A stretch of 64,000 nt of DNA from Pseudomonas sp. FP453 (lineage in GTDB: Bacteria > Pseudomonadota > Gammaproteobacteria > Pseudomonadales > Pseudomonadaceae): assembly GCF_030687495.1 (NCBI RefSeq), contig NZ_CP117435.1:2670501-2734500 (forward strand), written 5' to 3'. Below are positions 36,822-45,565 of the stretch, piece by piece (the first letter of the stretch is position 1; every line of letters starts with the position of its first letter). The translations under genes and the position numbers were made by a program. Under the pieces are notes generated by a model that was not told where the DNA came from, made no database searches, and saw only the letters and a list, made by a program, of their open reading frames with translations.

Positions 36822-37844
36822 ATGCTCTATCGCATGTCTCTGGTTCTATGCGCACTGTTTTTTGGCCTAAGTGGTTGCCGTCAGGACTACAGCCTCTCAC
36901 CGCCTGCTGACAGCGAAAAGATTACCATCATGGTGAAACTGCCCAAGGAACTGAAAACCGAAACCGTGTGGGTCATGTATCGCTCGGCTACCTGTAAGCG
37001 CATCAGCTTGGGAGCGAGTGGCCAGCGCACTGAAAGAGATGGCTATCACTCGGTTTACAAGGAGTTGGAGCGCCAAGGACAAAGCGATATCTATCAGGTG
37101 GAACTGCCAAAGGATGGCGGCGGTGCGTGTCGCTGGCATCTGGCGAACGCGACCTTTGGTGTGGTCTATGCGGATCCGACGCGTTTTGGTGAGTACGTGA
37201 CCGCTGGCGCGGGGGGCGGGGTAATCGTGATATTCGACTACAACAATTCACCAAGAGGTGGTCCTGATTTCAAAGTTGATGGAGATCTGACGATCAAGAG
37301 GGACTACTACCCTTGGGTTAAAGAGGCTTTTCTGGGGGGGTATCACAAGCGTATTAGTCTTGCAGGAGAGGGTGGTATTTATCTTAAGTATCAAGCGTTG
37401 AAAGCACGCACTGTGTACTTCGAGCCCATATTGCATTCGGCATTTACTGTTTTCTCCACACAACCAAAGGAGAAGAAAGAAGGTAACCACACGGCCTTCA
37501 CCTATCCCGACGGCACTGTCGTAGCCGACGGTCGATCACAACCCGACTTCCTAAAACTCCAAAGCCTACGCACCGGCCGCGCCGGCGATTGCCTTTCCCC
37601 CTGGACCTACCACAAGTGCCCAGACCGCCGCCCACAGTTATTACCCGAATGGCTCCCCGTCCCGGACAAACCCGGTTTCGGGCAGTACCTCATTGTGGAC
37701 GAATGGGGGAACAAGTTGCCGACCTATGACTATCGATTGGTCGGTAAAGATGGCCGAATAAACAAGTGGAAGACGGATGCCAAAGGACTAACCCTTCCGG
37801 TCCCGGAAAGCATGCACCCGTTGCGCGAAGTGGAGTTTCCCTAA
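36822..37844 (+). CDS. Putative immunity lipoprotein, copy B
   Basis: A 340-residue lipoprotein paralogous to copy A, with lipobox GLSGC (Cys19). ATG 36822 is preferred because GAAGGGG ends 7 bp upstream and it gives a compact signal peptide; an ATG at 36753 overlapping the copy A stop (TAATG) is in frame and would add 23 residues. The first 30 mature residues and the last 90 are nearly identical to copy A, whereas the middle differs at many positions (for example VIWGGGGGVVVIF versus VTAGAGGGVIVIF). This is the pattern expected of duplicated immunity genes that recognise different toxin variants, though gene dosage is an alternative. Confidence 0.7.
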   Translation: MLYRMSLVLCALFFGLSGCRQDYSLSPPADSEKITIMVKLPKELKTETVWVMYRSATCKRISLGASGQRTERDGYHSVYKELERQGQSDIYQVELPKDGGGACRWHLANATFGVVYADPTRFGEYVTAGAGGGVIVIFDYNNSPRGGPDFKVDGDLTIKRDYYPWVKEAFLGGYHKRISLAGEGGIYLKYQALKARTVYFEPILHSAFTVFSTQPKEKKEGNHTAFTYPDGTVVADGRSQPDFLKLQSLRTGRAGDCLSPWTYHKCPDRRPQLLPEWLPVPDKPGFGQYLIVDEWGNKLPTYDYRLVGKDGRINKWKTDAKGLTLPVPESMHPLREVEFP

Positions 37845-37865
37845 TGGATAGGATGACGCCGCCCC

Positions 37866-37925
37866 AGGCAAGCCAGTTCCCACCCTTGGCCACGCCGCCG
37901 ATCCACGGTGGGAGCTGGCTTGCCT
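37866..37925. repeat. REP pair (REPIN)
   Basis: AGGCAAGCCAGTTCCCAC (37866-37883) and GTGGGAGCTGGCTTGCCT (37908-37925) are inverted with one mismatch and a 24-bp spacer, shorter than the other REPINs here. It closes the lipase/immunity island before the convergent DUF1853 gene. Confidence 0.85.
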
Positions 37926-37957
37926 GCGATGGGGCCAAAAAGCTCACCACTGAATTG

Positions 37958-38905
37958 TCAGCCACCCTCCGGCACATCCGGCCAAAGATCCGCCACCAAA
38001 AACAACCGCTCCGCCTCTTCCCAATTCTCACCCACCTGCACCATCCGCACCAACAACTGCGCCGGCGCCATCGGATCAAGTGCTGCCAGCCAGCCTTGCA
38101 TCTGCGCTTCACTCCACACATCACTCGCACCATAGTGCGCCGGCGCCAGCCATGCATGGCGGGGTAGGGGTTGCCAGCGGCCTGGCGCGCTGGTGCTGAC
38201 AAAGTCTGGCCAATCCCGTTGATGCAGCCAGCGGCCCCGCAGGTGCTGCGGATGGGCGCCAACCGGGGCTTGGGCCTGGCCTGGCCAGGGATAGAGCAAG
38301 TACCCGCCCAGCCATAGATGCGCGTCGAATTGCTGGATATCCAGTGCCGCGAGCACTTCGCGGCTTTCCGGGCGTGCGGAGATGGGCAGTTGATGCTGGG
38401 CCAAGTGGGCCAATTTTCGGTCCAGCCGGTCATGGCACCCAGGCCCCAGCCACAAGGCGCTGTCCTGGCCGTTTCCATCCTGCGGCCCGAGGTAGAGTTT
38501 GATCGCCAGCTCCAGGTGATGCACGCCGTCACGGTCGCGCAGCAGCATATCCAGTTCACCGAGGGTATGCCCGCCACGGCGGATGGGCAGGTTGGCGGCC
38601 AGCAGTTCCACGCCCGGCGCATGTTGTACGGCGAATTGCCATAATCGCTCGTAATACAGGCCTAGGCGCCGGGAGCGGGACAGGCTCAGCCAGTGTTGCA
38701 AGGCGTGGCTGTCTTGATCGAGGTTACGCAGCCAGCGCTCAAGCAAATCGGGCGCTTGTACCCAATCGCTACCGGCCAACGGATGGCGTTGCGGCCACGG
38801 TGTCTGCGCGAGCATCGGCGGGGCGAGCATCACCCACGCGAGATCGCGCACCTCAGGGTGGCGCAACTGGCGGGGCAGGTTGTGCAGATCCGGGAACACA
38901 GTCAT
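37958..38905 (-). CDS. DUF1853 protein
   Basis: A 315-residue soluble protein. Family segments are [18 protein letters not shown] at the N terminus, [13 protein letters not shown], and [18 protein letters not shown] followed by [12 protein letters not shown]. The E-x-D...E-x-K arrangement in these last two resembles a PD-(D/E)XK nuclease-like core, an observation rather than an assigned activity. It is divergent from nadK (145 bp apart), a gene order conserved in Pseudomonas as far as I recall. The function is unknown. Confidence 0.85.
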   Translation of the reverse strand: MTVFPDLHNLPRQLRHPEVRDLAWVMLAPPMLAQTPWPQRHPLAGSDWVQAPDLLERWLRNLDQDSHALQHWLSLSRSRRLGLYYERLWQFAVQHAPGVELLAANLPIRRGGHTLGELDMLLRDRDGVHHLELAIKLYLGPQDGNGQDSALWLGPGCHDRLDRKLAHLAQHQLPISARPESREVLAALDIQQFDAHLWLGGYLLYPWPGQAQAPVGAHPQHLRGRWLHQRDWPDFVSTSAPGRWQPLPRHAWLAPAHYGASDVWSEAQMQGWLAALDPMAPAQLLVRMVQVGENWEEAERLFLVADLWPDVPEGG

Positions 38906-39050
38906 GGTCCGAGCATAGCCGCTTAAGTGTCGCACGGGTGGCTGAGAACCATTGTCATCAAGGCTTCGCGGCGACAAAGGGTTTTGCCTGGGGCGGCCTT
39001 TCGCCCATAATCGCGGTTTTCCGCCACACCGCACATCCCGCAGGAGCCCC

Positions 39051-39941
39051 ATGGAGCAATTTCGCAATATCGGCATTATCGGTCGCCTGGGCAGTACCCA
39101 GGTGTTGGACACCGTCCGCCGGCTGAAAAAATTCCTGCTGGAACGCCACCTGCATGTGATCCTCGAAGATACCATCGCCGAAATCCTCCCGGGCCATGGC
39201 CTGCAAACCTCGTCGCGCAAGATGCTTGGCGAAGTCTGTGACATGGTCATCGTGGTCGGCGGCGACGGCAGCTTGCTCGGCGCCGCCCGTGCGTTGGCGC
39301 GGCATAACGTGCCGGTGCTGGGGATCAACCGTGGCAGCCTGGGTTTCCTCACCGATATCCGCCCCGATGAGCTGGAAGTCGAAGTGGCCAAGGTGCTCGA
39401 CGGCCATTACCTGGTGGAAAACCGCTTCCTGCTGCAAGCCGAAGTGCGCCGCCACGGTGAAGCCATCGGCCAGGGCGACGCCCTCAATGATGTGGTGCTG
39501 CACCCTGGCAAGTCCACGCGGATGATCGAGTTCGAGCTGTATATCGACGGCCAGTTCGTGTGCAGCCAGAAGGCTGACGGCCTGATCGTCGCCACGCCGA
39601 CCGGCTCCACCGCCTATGCGCTGTCGGCCGGCGGGCCGATCATGCATCCCAAGCTGGATGCCATTGTGATCGTGCCGATGTACCCCCATATGTTGTCAAG
39701 CCGGCCCATCGTGGTCGATGGCAACAGTGAGCTGAAAATCGTGGTGTCCAAAGACATGCAGATCTACCCGCAGGTGTCCTGCGATGGGCAGAACCATTTC
39801 ACCTGCGCCCCCGGTGACACCATCACCGTGAGCAAAAAGGCGCAGAAACTGCGGCTGATCCATCCGCTGGACCACAATTACTACGAAGTGTGCCGCACCA
39901 AGCTGGGCTGGGGCAGCCGCTTGGGGGGTGGAGGCGACTGA
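39051..39941 (+). CDS. nadK: NAD kinase
   Basis: A 296-residue kinase making NADP from NAD. The conserved GGDGS is at residues 70-74, preceded by DMVIVV, with [12 protein letters not shown] and the NAD-binding [27 protein letters not shown] 6 bp before ATG 39051 sets the start; the in-frame extension to 38952 lacks one. The stop overlaps the next start (TGATG), so it leads a long co-directional run reaching zapE. Confidence 0.96.
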   Translation: MEQFRNIGIIGRLGSTQVLDTVRRLKKFLLERHLHVILEDTIAEILPGHGLQTSSRKMLGEVCDMVIVVGGDGSLLGAARALARHNVPVLGINRGSLGFLTDIRPDELEVEVAKVLDGHYLVENRFLLQAEVRRHGEAIGQGDALNDVVLHPGKSTRMIEFELYIDGQFVCSQKADGLIVATPTGSTAYALSAGGPIMHPKLDAIVIVPMYPHMLSSRPIVVDGNSELKIVVSKDMQIYPQVSCDGQNHFTCAPGDTITVSKKAQKLRLIHPLDHNYYEVCRTKLGWGSRLGGGGD

Positions 39942-40912
39942 TGCTCGATCCCGCGCGTAGCTACGACCTGATTGGTGACGTGCACGGTTGCGCTCATACC
40001 CTTGAGCACTTGCTCGACCAGTTGGGCTACCAGAAGATCGGCGGTGTCTGGCGGCATAAGTCGCGGATGGCGGTGTTCCTCGGCGATATCATCGACCGTG
40101 GCCCACGCATCCGTGAGGCGCTGCATATCGTCCACGACATGACCGAGGCCGGGCAGGCGCTGTGCATCATGGGCAACCACGAGTTCAACGCCCTCGGCTG
40201 GACTACCCTCGCGCCCCCCGGCAGTGGCAAGCAATTTGTGCGTGAGCACAACCCACGGCATGCGCGGTTGATCCACGAAACCCTGACCCAGTTCGAGCAC
40301 CACCCGGCCGACTGGCACGACTTCCTTGGCTGGTTCTACGACATGCCATTGTTTGTCGATGCCGGACGTTTCCGCGTGGTGCATGCGTGCTGGGATGACG
40401 GCTTTATCGCGCCGCTGCGCGCGACGTTCCCGGACGGCTGCATTGACCCGCATTTCCTGCAGTCCGCCGCCGTGCCCGGCAGTTTTGCCTGCAACGCCTT
40501 TGACCGCCTGCTGCGCGGTACCGATATGCGCCTGCCGGATGGCTTGACGCTGACCGGCGGCGATGGGCTGACGCGTTCGTTCTTCCGCACCAAATTCTGG
40601 GAAGACGACCCGAAAACCTACGGCGACATCGTGTTCCAGCCCGACGCGCTGCCTGATCCGGTGGCACGTACGCCGCTGTCATCCACTGAAAAGAATTCCT
40701 TGTTGCGCTACGGCGTCGATGAGCCGTTGTTGTTCGTCGGCCATTACTGGCGCAGCGGCAAACCGGCCCCGATCCGCGAGAACCTGGCCTGCCTGGACTA
40801 CAGCGCCGTGCTGTACGGCAAGCTGGTGGCTTATCGCCTGGATCAGGAAACCCGCCTGGATCCGCACAAATTTGTCTGGGTCGACGTTGAGCGACCCGAG
40901 GTAATCCAATGA
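39941..40912 (+). CDS. Metallophosphoesterase (calcineurin-like)
   Basis: 323 residues. The binuclear metal motifs are intact: GDVHG at 12-16, FLGDIIDRGP near 47-56, MGNHEF near 77-82, and later conserved His residues including VHACWDDGF and FVGHYWRSG. The architecture resembles symmetrical Ap4A hydrolase and PrpE-like phosphatases, but the substrate cannot be read from sequence. The start overlaps the nadK stop by one base and the stop overlaps the rhomboid start by 4 bases, showing tight operon structure. Confidence 0.88.
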   Translation: MLDPARSYDLIGDVHGCAHTLEHLLDQLGYQKIGGVWRHKSRMAVFLGDIIDRGPRIREALHIVHDMTEAGQALCIMGNHEFNALGWTTLAPPGSGKQFVREHNPRHARLIHETLTQFEHHPADWHDFLGWFYDMPLFVDAGRFRVVHACWDDGFIAPLRATFPDGCIDPHFLQSAAVPGSFACNAFDRLLRGTDMRLPDGLTLTGGDGLTRSFFRTKFWEDDPKTYGDIVFQPDALPDPVARTPLSSTEKNSLLRYGVDEPLLFVGHYWRSGKPAPIRENLACLDYSAVLYGKLVAYRLDQETRLDPHKFVWVDVERPEVIQ

Positions 40913-41788
40913 CTACCGTGGCTGTATTGCGCTTGCCCCTGAGCGTCGACCTGGGCGGTTTCGTCCAACTGTTGCAACGCATGCAAGTGCCCCATCGCGT
41001 CAGCGAGGAAGCGGGCGAGCAAGTGCTGTGGGTGCCCGAAACCATCAGCGACGACGTGCGCGTGTTGTACCAGCGCTTTCCCGCCGGCGACCCGGACCAG
41101 CAGCTGGACATTCCCGAACAGCCGCAAGCGCCGGCGACCCGCCCAAGCCTTGTGCAGCAAGTGCGCCACAGCCCGGTGACGGCGTTGGTGTTGCTGGCGA
41201 GCATCATCGTCGGCGCCGTGACCTTGCTCGGTGACAACCTGCAAGCCATGGCCTGGCTGACCTTCCTGCCGTTTCGCATCATGGGCGAGTACATCCAGTT
41301 CACGCCGCTGGCCGACACTCTGGCATCGGGCCAATGGTGGCGGCTGGTCACGCCGATGCTGATCCACTTCGGCATCCTGCACCTGGCCATGAACGGCATG
41401 TGGTACTGGGAGCTGGGCCGGCGCATCGAAGTGCGCCAGGGCAGTATCAACCTGCTGGGCCTGACCCTGTTGTTCAGCCTGGTCTCCAACTACGCTCAGT
41501 ACGCTTACGGCGGCCCCGGCCTGTTCGGCGGTTTGTCCGGCGTGTTGTATGGCTTGCTCGGGCATTGCTGGATCTTTCAATTGCTCTCGCCAAACCCGGC
41601 CTACCGCCTGCCCCGTGGGGTGCTGGTGATGATGCTGGCTGGTGTGGCTGGTGCTGTGCCTGTCGGGCCTGGTCTCGATGATCGGCTTCGGTGAAATCGC
41701 CAACGCGGCCCATGTCGGCGGCCTGGCTATCGGTTGCCTCACCGGTTTGCTCGGCGGTTTGTACAACCGTCGCAAAGCTTCTATTTGA
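40909..41788 (+). pseudogene. Rhomboid intramembrane serine protease, frameshifted
   Basis: The reading frame starts at 40909 with a cytoplasmic N-terminal domain (about 1-90) and membrane helices. It has the WWRLVTPMLIHFGILHLAMN motif and the catalytic Ser in GGLSGVLYGLLGH. A tandem copy of GCTG at 41634-41641 (GCTGGCTG) shifts the frame, and translation ends at 41694 after 261 residues. The frame that restores homology continues with GFGEIANAAHVGGL, containing the catalytic His, to a stop at 41786-41788. As written, the product lacks the catalytic His and the last helix. Slippage, recent mutation or a sequence error could explain it. Confidence 0.8.
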
Positions 41789-41801
41789 TAAGGAAGAGCT
41801 T

Positions 41802-42062
41802 ATGTCCTCTTTTGCTGAAATGATCGAAAACATCACCCCGGACATCTACGAGAGCCTCAAGCTCGCCGTGGAAATCGGCAAATGGTCCGACGGCCGCAAG
41901 CTAAGCGCCGAGCAGCGTGAACTGTCGTTGCAGGCGATGATCGCCTGGGAAATCCAGAACCTGCCGGAAGACCAGCGCACCGGTTACATGGGCCCACAGG
42001 AATGCCAGTCGAAATCGACCACCGTGCCGAACATCCTGTTCAAGTCGGATGCGATCCATTGA
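41802..42062 (+). CDS. DUF1315 (YeaC) protein
   Basis: 86 residues, starting MSSFAEMIENITPDIYESLK and containing GKWSDGRKLSAEQRELSLQA and AWEIQNLPEDQRTGYMGP, all characteristic of the YeaC/DUF1315 family of small cytoplasmic proteins. AAGGAAG lies just upstream. The stop overlaps a TTG start of the next gene. The function is unknown. Confidence 0.88.
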   Translation: MSSFAEMIENITPDIYESLKLAVEIGKWSDGRKLSAEQRELSLQAMIAWEIQNLPEDQRTGYMGPQECQSKSTTVPNILFKSDAIH

Positions 42063-42889
42063 TTGAAATTGGTCGCGGTGCAGTCAGCAAAATGTCGGCG
42101 CAACTCGGTGAGCCGACCGTTCAATACGCGTTTCGCCTGGGCGATATCGAGGTGCCGGTCAACCCGTTGATCGGCAGCCATATCCGCCTGGAATACCTCG
42201 GCGCCATTCATTGCAGCCATTGCGGCCGCAAGACCAAGACCAGCTTCAGCCAGGGGTATTGCTACCCCTGCATGACCAAGCTGGCCCAGTGCGACCTGTG
42301 CATCATGAGCCCCGAGCGTTGCCATTACGACGCCGGCACCTGCCGTGAACCGTCCTGGGGCGAGAAATTCTGCATGACCGACCACGTGGTCTACCTGGCC
42401 AATTCGTCGGGGATCAAGGTCGGCATCACCCGTGCCACCCAACTGCCGACCCGCTGGCTGGACCAAGGCGCCAGCCAGGCGTTGCCAATCATGCGCGTGG
42501 CCACGCGCCAACAGTCCGGTTTCGTCGAAGATGTGTTTCGCAGCCAGGTGGCCGACAAGACCAACTGGCGCGCGCTGCTCAAGGGCGATGCCGCAGCGGT
42601 GGACCTCAAGCACGTGCGCGATGAGCTGTTCGCGTCCTGCGCCGACGGCATCAGCGCGTTGCAGGAGCGCTTTGGCCTACAAGCCATCCAACCCGTGACC
42701 GACATCGAGCCGATAGAAATCCGCTACCCGGTGGAGCAATATCCCGCCAAGATTGTCAGCTTTAATCTGGACAAGAACCCGATTGCCGAAGGCACGCTGC
42801 TGGGGATCAAGGGCCAATACCTGATCTTCGACACCGGCGTTATCAATATCCGCAAATACACGGCCTACCAGCTCGCCGTGCATCAGTAG
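42059..42889 (+). CDS. DUF2797 protein with cysteine motifs
   Basis: 276 residues from a TTG start at 42059 that overlaps the DUF1315 stop (TTGA). This start begins MIEIGRGAVSKMSAQL, which fits the family; the in-frame ATG upstream at 42002 lies well inside the previous gene. A Cys-rich block (about 54-100: CSHCGRK, CYPCMTK, CDLCIMSPERCHYDAGTC) looks like a zinc ribbon or metal site. It is followed by VYLANSSGIKVGITRATQ, which resembles the GIY-YIG-like strand pair. Function unknown. Its position between DUF1315 and pepN and the overlap suggest coupled translation. Confidence 0.85.
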   Translation: MIEIGRGAVSKMSAQLGEPTVQYAFRLGDIEVPVNPLIGSHIRLEYLGAIHCSHCGRKTKTSFSQGYCYPCMTKLAQCDLCIMSPERCHYDAGTCREPSWGEKFCMTDHVVYLANSSGIKVGITRATQLPTRWLDQGASQALPIMRVATRQQSGFVEDVFRSQVADKTNWRALLKGDAAAVDLKHVRDELFASCADGISALQERFGLQAIQPVTDIEPIEIRYPVEQYPAKIVSFNLDKNPIAEGTLLGIKGQYLIFDTGVINIRKYTAYQLAVHQ

Positions 42890-42902
42890 AAGGATTGCAA
42901 GC

Positions 42903-45560
42903 ATGCGCACCGAACAACCGAAGATGATTTACCTCAAGGACTATCAGGCGCCGGACTACCTGATCGACGAGACCCACCTGACCTTCGAGTTGTTCGAGGA
43001 CCACAGCCTGGTCCACGCGCAGCTGGTGATGCGCCGCAACCCTGAGCGCGGCGCCGGTTTGCCGCCGTTGGTGCTGGATGGCCAGCAGCTTGAGCTGTTG
43101 AGCGTGAACCTGGCTGACCAGGAATTGACGGCCGCTGATTACCAGTTGACCGACAGCCACCTGACCCTGCAGCCCAAGAGTGCAACCTTTACCCTCGACA
43201 CCACGGTCAAGATCCACCCGGAAACCAACACCGCCCTGGAAGGCCTGTACAAGTCCAGCGGCATGTTCTGCACCCAGTGCGAAGCCGAAGGTTTCCGCAA
43301 GATCACCTACTACCTCGACCGCCCGGACGTGATGAGCACCTTCACCACCACGGTGATCGCCGAGCAGCACAGCTACCCGGTGCTCCTGTCCAACGGCAAC
43401 CCGATTGCCAGCGGGCCTGGCGAAGACGGCCGCCACTGGGCGACCTGGGAAGACCCGTTCAAGAAACCGGCGTACCTGTTCGCGCTGGTGGCCGGTGACT
43501 TGTGGTGCGTGGAAGACAGCTTCACCACCATGACCAACCGTGAAGTCGCGCTGCGCATCTATGTCGAGCCGGAAAACATCGACAAGTGCCAGCACGCCAT
43601 GACCAGCCTGAAAAAATCCATGCGCTGGGACGAAGAAACCTACGGCCGTGAGTACGATCTCGACATCTTCATGATCGTTGCCGTGAACGACTTCAACATG
43701 GGCGCCATGGAAAACAAGGGCCTCAATATCTTCAACTCCAGCGCCGTGCTGGCCCGTGCCGAAACCGCCACCGACGCCGCGCACCAGCGCGTCGAAGCCA
43801 TTGTCGCCCACGAATACTTCCACAACTGGTCGGGCAATCGCGTGACCTGCCGCGACTGGTTCCAGCTGTCGCTCAAGGAAGGCTTCACCGTCTACCGCGA
43901 TTCGCAATTCTCTGCCGACATGAACTCGGCCACGGTCAAGCGCATCCAGGACGTGGCTTACCTGCGCACCCACCAGTTCGCCGAGGACGCCGGCCCGATG
44001 GCCCACGCGGTGCGCCCGGACAGCTTTATCGAGATCTCCAACTTCTACACCTTGACCGTGTACGAAAAGGGCTCGGAAGTGGTCGGCATGATCCACACCC
44101 TTCTGGGGGCCGAAGGCTTCCGCAAAGGCAGCGACCTGTACTTCGAACGCCATGACGGCCAGGCCGTGACCTGCGACGACTTTATCAAGGCCATGGAAGA
44201 CGCCAACGGCGCCGACCTCAGCCAGTTCAAGCGCTGGTACAGCCAGGCTGGCACACCACGCCTCGCGGTGAGCGAGTCCTACGATGCTGTGGCAAAAACC
44301 TACAGCCTGACCTTCCGCCAAAGCTGCCCGGCCACCCCGGATAAAGTTGAAAAACTGCCGTTCGTGATCCCAGTGGCGTTGGGCCTGCTGGACGGGAAGG
44401 GCGCCGGCATCGCCTTGCGCCTGGCCGGTGAAGCCACTGCGGGCGACACCTCCCGCGTGATCTCGGTGACCGAGGCCGAGCAAACCTTCACCTTCGTTGA
44501 TATCGCCGAGCAGCCATTGCCGTCGCTGCTGCGCGGTTTCTCGGCGCCGGTGAAGCTGAGCTTCCCGTACAGCCGTGACCAACTGATGTTCCTGATGCAA
44601 CACGACAGCGACGGTTTCAACCGCTGGGATGCGGGCCAGCAACTGGCGGTGCAGGTGTTGCAGGAGTTGATCGGCCAGCACCAGGCGGGCCAGCCGCTGG
44701 CGCTGGATCAACGCCTTGTCGACGCGTTGCGTACCGTGCTGCGCGACGAGACGCTGGATCAGGCGATGGTTGCCGAAATGCTGTCGTTGCCGGGCGAAGC
44801 CTACCTGACCGAAATCAGCGAAGTGGCGGATGTCGATGCCATCCATGCGGCCCGTGAGTTTGCCCGTCAGCAACTGGCTGAGCAGTTGTTTGACGACTTG
44901 TGGTCGCGTTACCAGGCCAATCGCGAGCTGTCGAAGAAAACCCCTTACGTGGCAGCCGCCGAGCACTTTGCCCGTCGCGCCTTGCAGAATATTGCGCTGT
45001 CGTACCTGATGCTCAGCGGCAAGCCGCAGGTGTTGGCGGCGGCGCTGGAGCAGTTCGATGCCAGCGACAACATGACCGAGCGCCTTACCGCGCTGGCGGT
45101 CCTGGTGAATTCGCCGTTTGAAGCCGAGAAGGCTCAGGCCCTGGCGGTGTTTGCCGAGAACTTCAAGGACAATCCATTGGTCATGGATCAATGGTTCAGC
45201 GTCCAGGCCGGCAGCACGTTGCCGGGCGGGCTGGAGCGGGTCAAGGCGCTGATGGAGCACCCGGCGTTCACCCTCAAGAACCCGAACAAGGTGCGCGCTC
45301 TGATCGGCGCATTCGCCGGGCAGAACCTGATCAACTTCCATGCGGCGGATGGCTCGGGTTATCGCTTCCTGGCGGACCTGGTGATCCAGTTGAATGGCTT
45401 CAACCCGCAGATCGCCTCGCGTCAATTGGCGCCGCTGACCCGCTGGCGCAAATACGACAGCGCGCGCCAGGCGCTGATGAAGGCAGAGCTGGAGCGCATC
45501 CGTGCCTCCGGTGAGCTGTCCAGTGATGTGTTCGAGGTGGTCAGCAAGAGCCTTGCGTAA
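42903..45560 (+). CDS. pepN: Aminopeptidase N (M1 zinc metallopeptidase)
   Basis: An 885-residue cytoplasmic M1 aminopeptidase. The substrate motif GAMENKG is near residue 267, the zinc motif HEYFHNWSGNR near 303, and the third zinc ligand Glu lies in the following SLKEGFTVYRD segment. A C-terminal helical domain of about 330 residues completes the gamma-proteobacterial PepN form (about 870-890 residues). AAGGA precedes the ATG. It is followed by zapE after 5 bp. Confidence 0.95.
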   Translation: MRTEQPKMIYLKDYQAPDYLIDETHLTFELFEDHSLVHAQLVMRRNPERGAGLPPLVLDGQQLELLSVNLADQELTAADYQLTDSHLTLQPKSATFTLDTTVKIHPETNTALEGLYKSSGMFCTQCEAEGFRKITYYLDRPDVMSTFTTTVIAEQHSYPVLLSNGNPIASGPGEDGRHWATWEDPFKKPAYLFALVAGDLWCVEDSFTTMTNREVALRIYVEPENIDKCQHAMTSLKKSMRWDEETYGREYDLDIFMIVAVNDFNMGAMENKGLNIFNSSAVLARAETATDAAHQRVEAIVAHEYFHNWSGNRVTCRDWFQLSLKEGFTVYRDSQFSADMNSATVKRIQDVAYLRTHQFAEDAGPMAHAVRPDSFIEISNFYTLTVYEKGSEVVGMIHTLLGAEGFRKGSDLYFERHDGQAVTCDDFIKAMEDANGADLSQFKRWYSQAGTPRLAVSESYDAVAKTYSLTFRQSCPATPDKVEKLPFVIPVALGLLDGKGAGIALRLAGEATAGDTSRVISVTEAEQTFTFVDIAEQPLPSLLRGFSAPVKLSFPYSRDQLMFLMQHDSDGFNRWDAGQQLAVQVLQELIGQHQAGQPLALDQRLVDALRTVLRDETLDQAMVAEMLSLPGEAYLTEISEVADVDAIHAAREFARQQLAEQLFDDLWSRYQANRELSKKTPYVAAAEHFARRALQNIALSYLMLSGKPQVLAAALEQFDASDNMTERLTALAVLVNSPFEAEKAQALAVFAENFKDNPLVMDQWFSVQAGSTLPGGLERVKALMEHPAFTLKNPNKVRALIGAFAGQNLINFHAADGSGYRFLADLVIQLNGFNPQIASRQLAPLTRWRKYDSARQALMKAELERIRASGELSSDVFEVVSKSLA

Positions 45561-45565
45561 CACCC

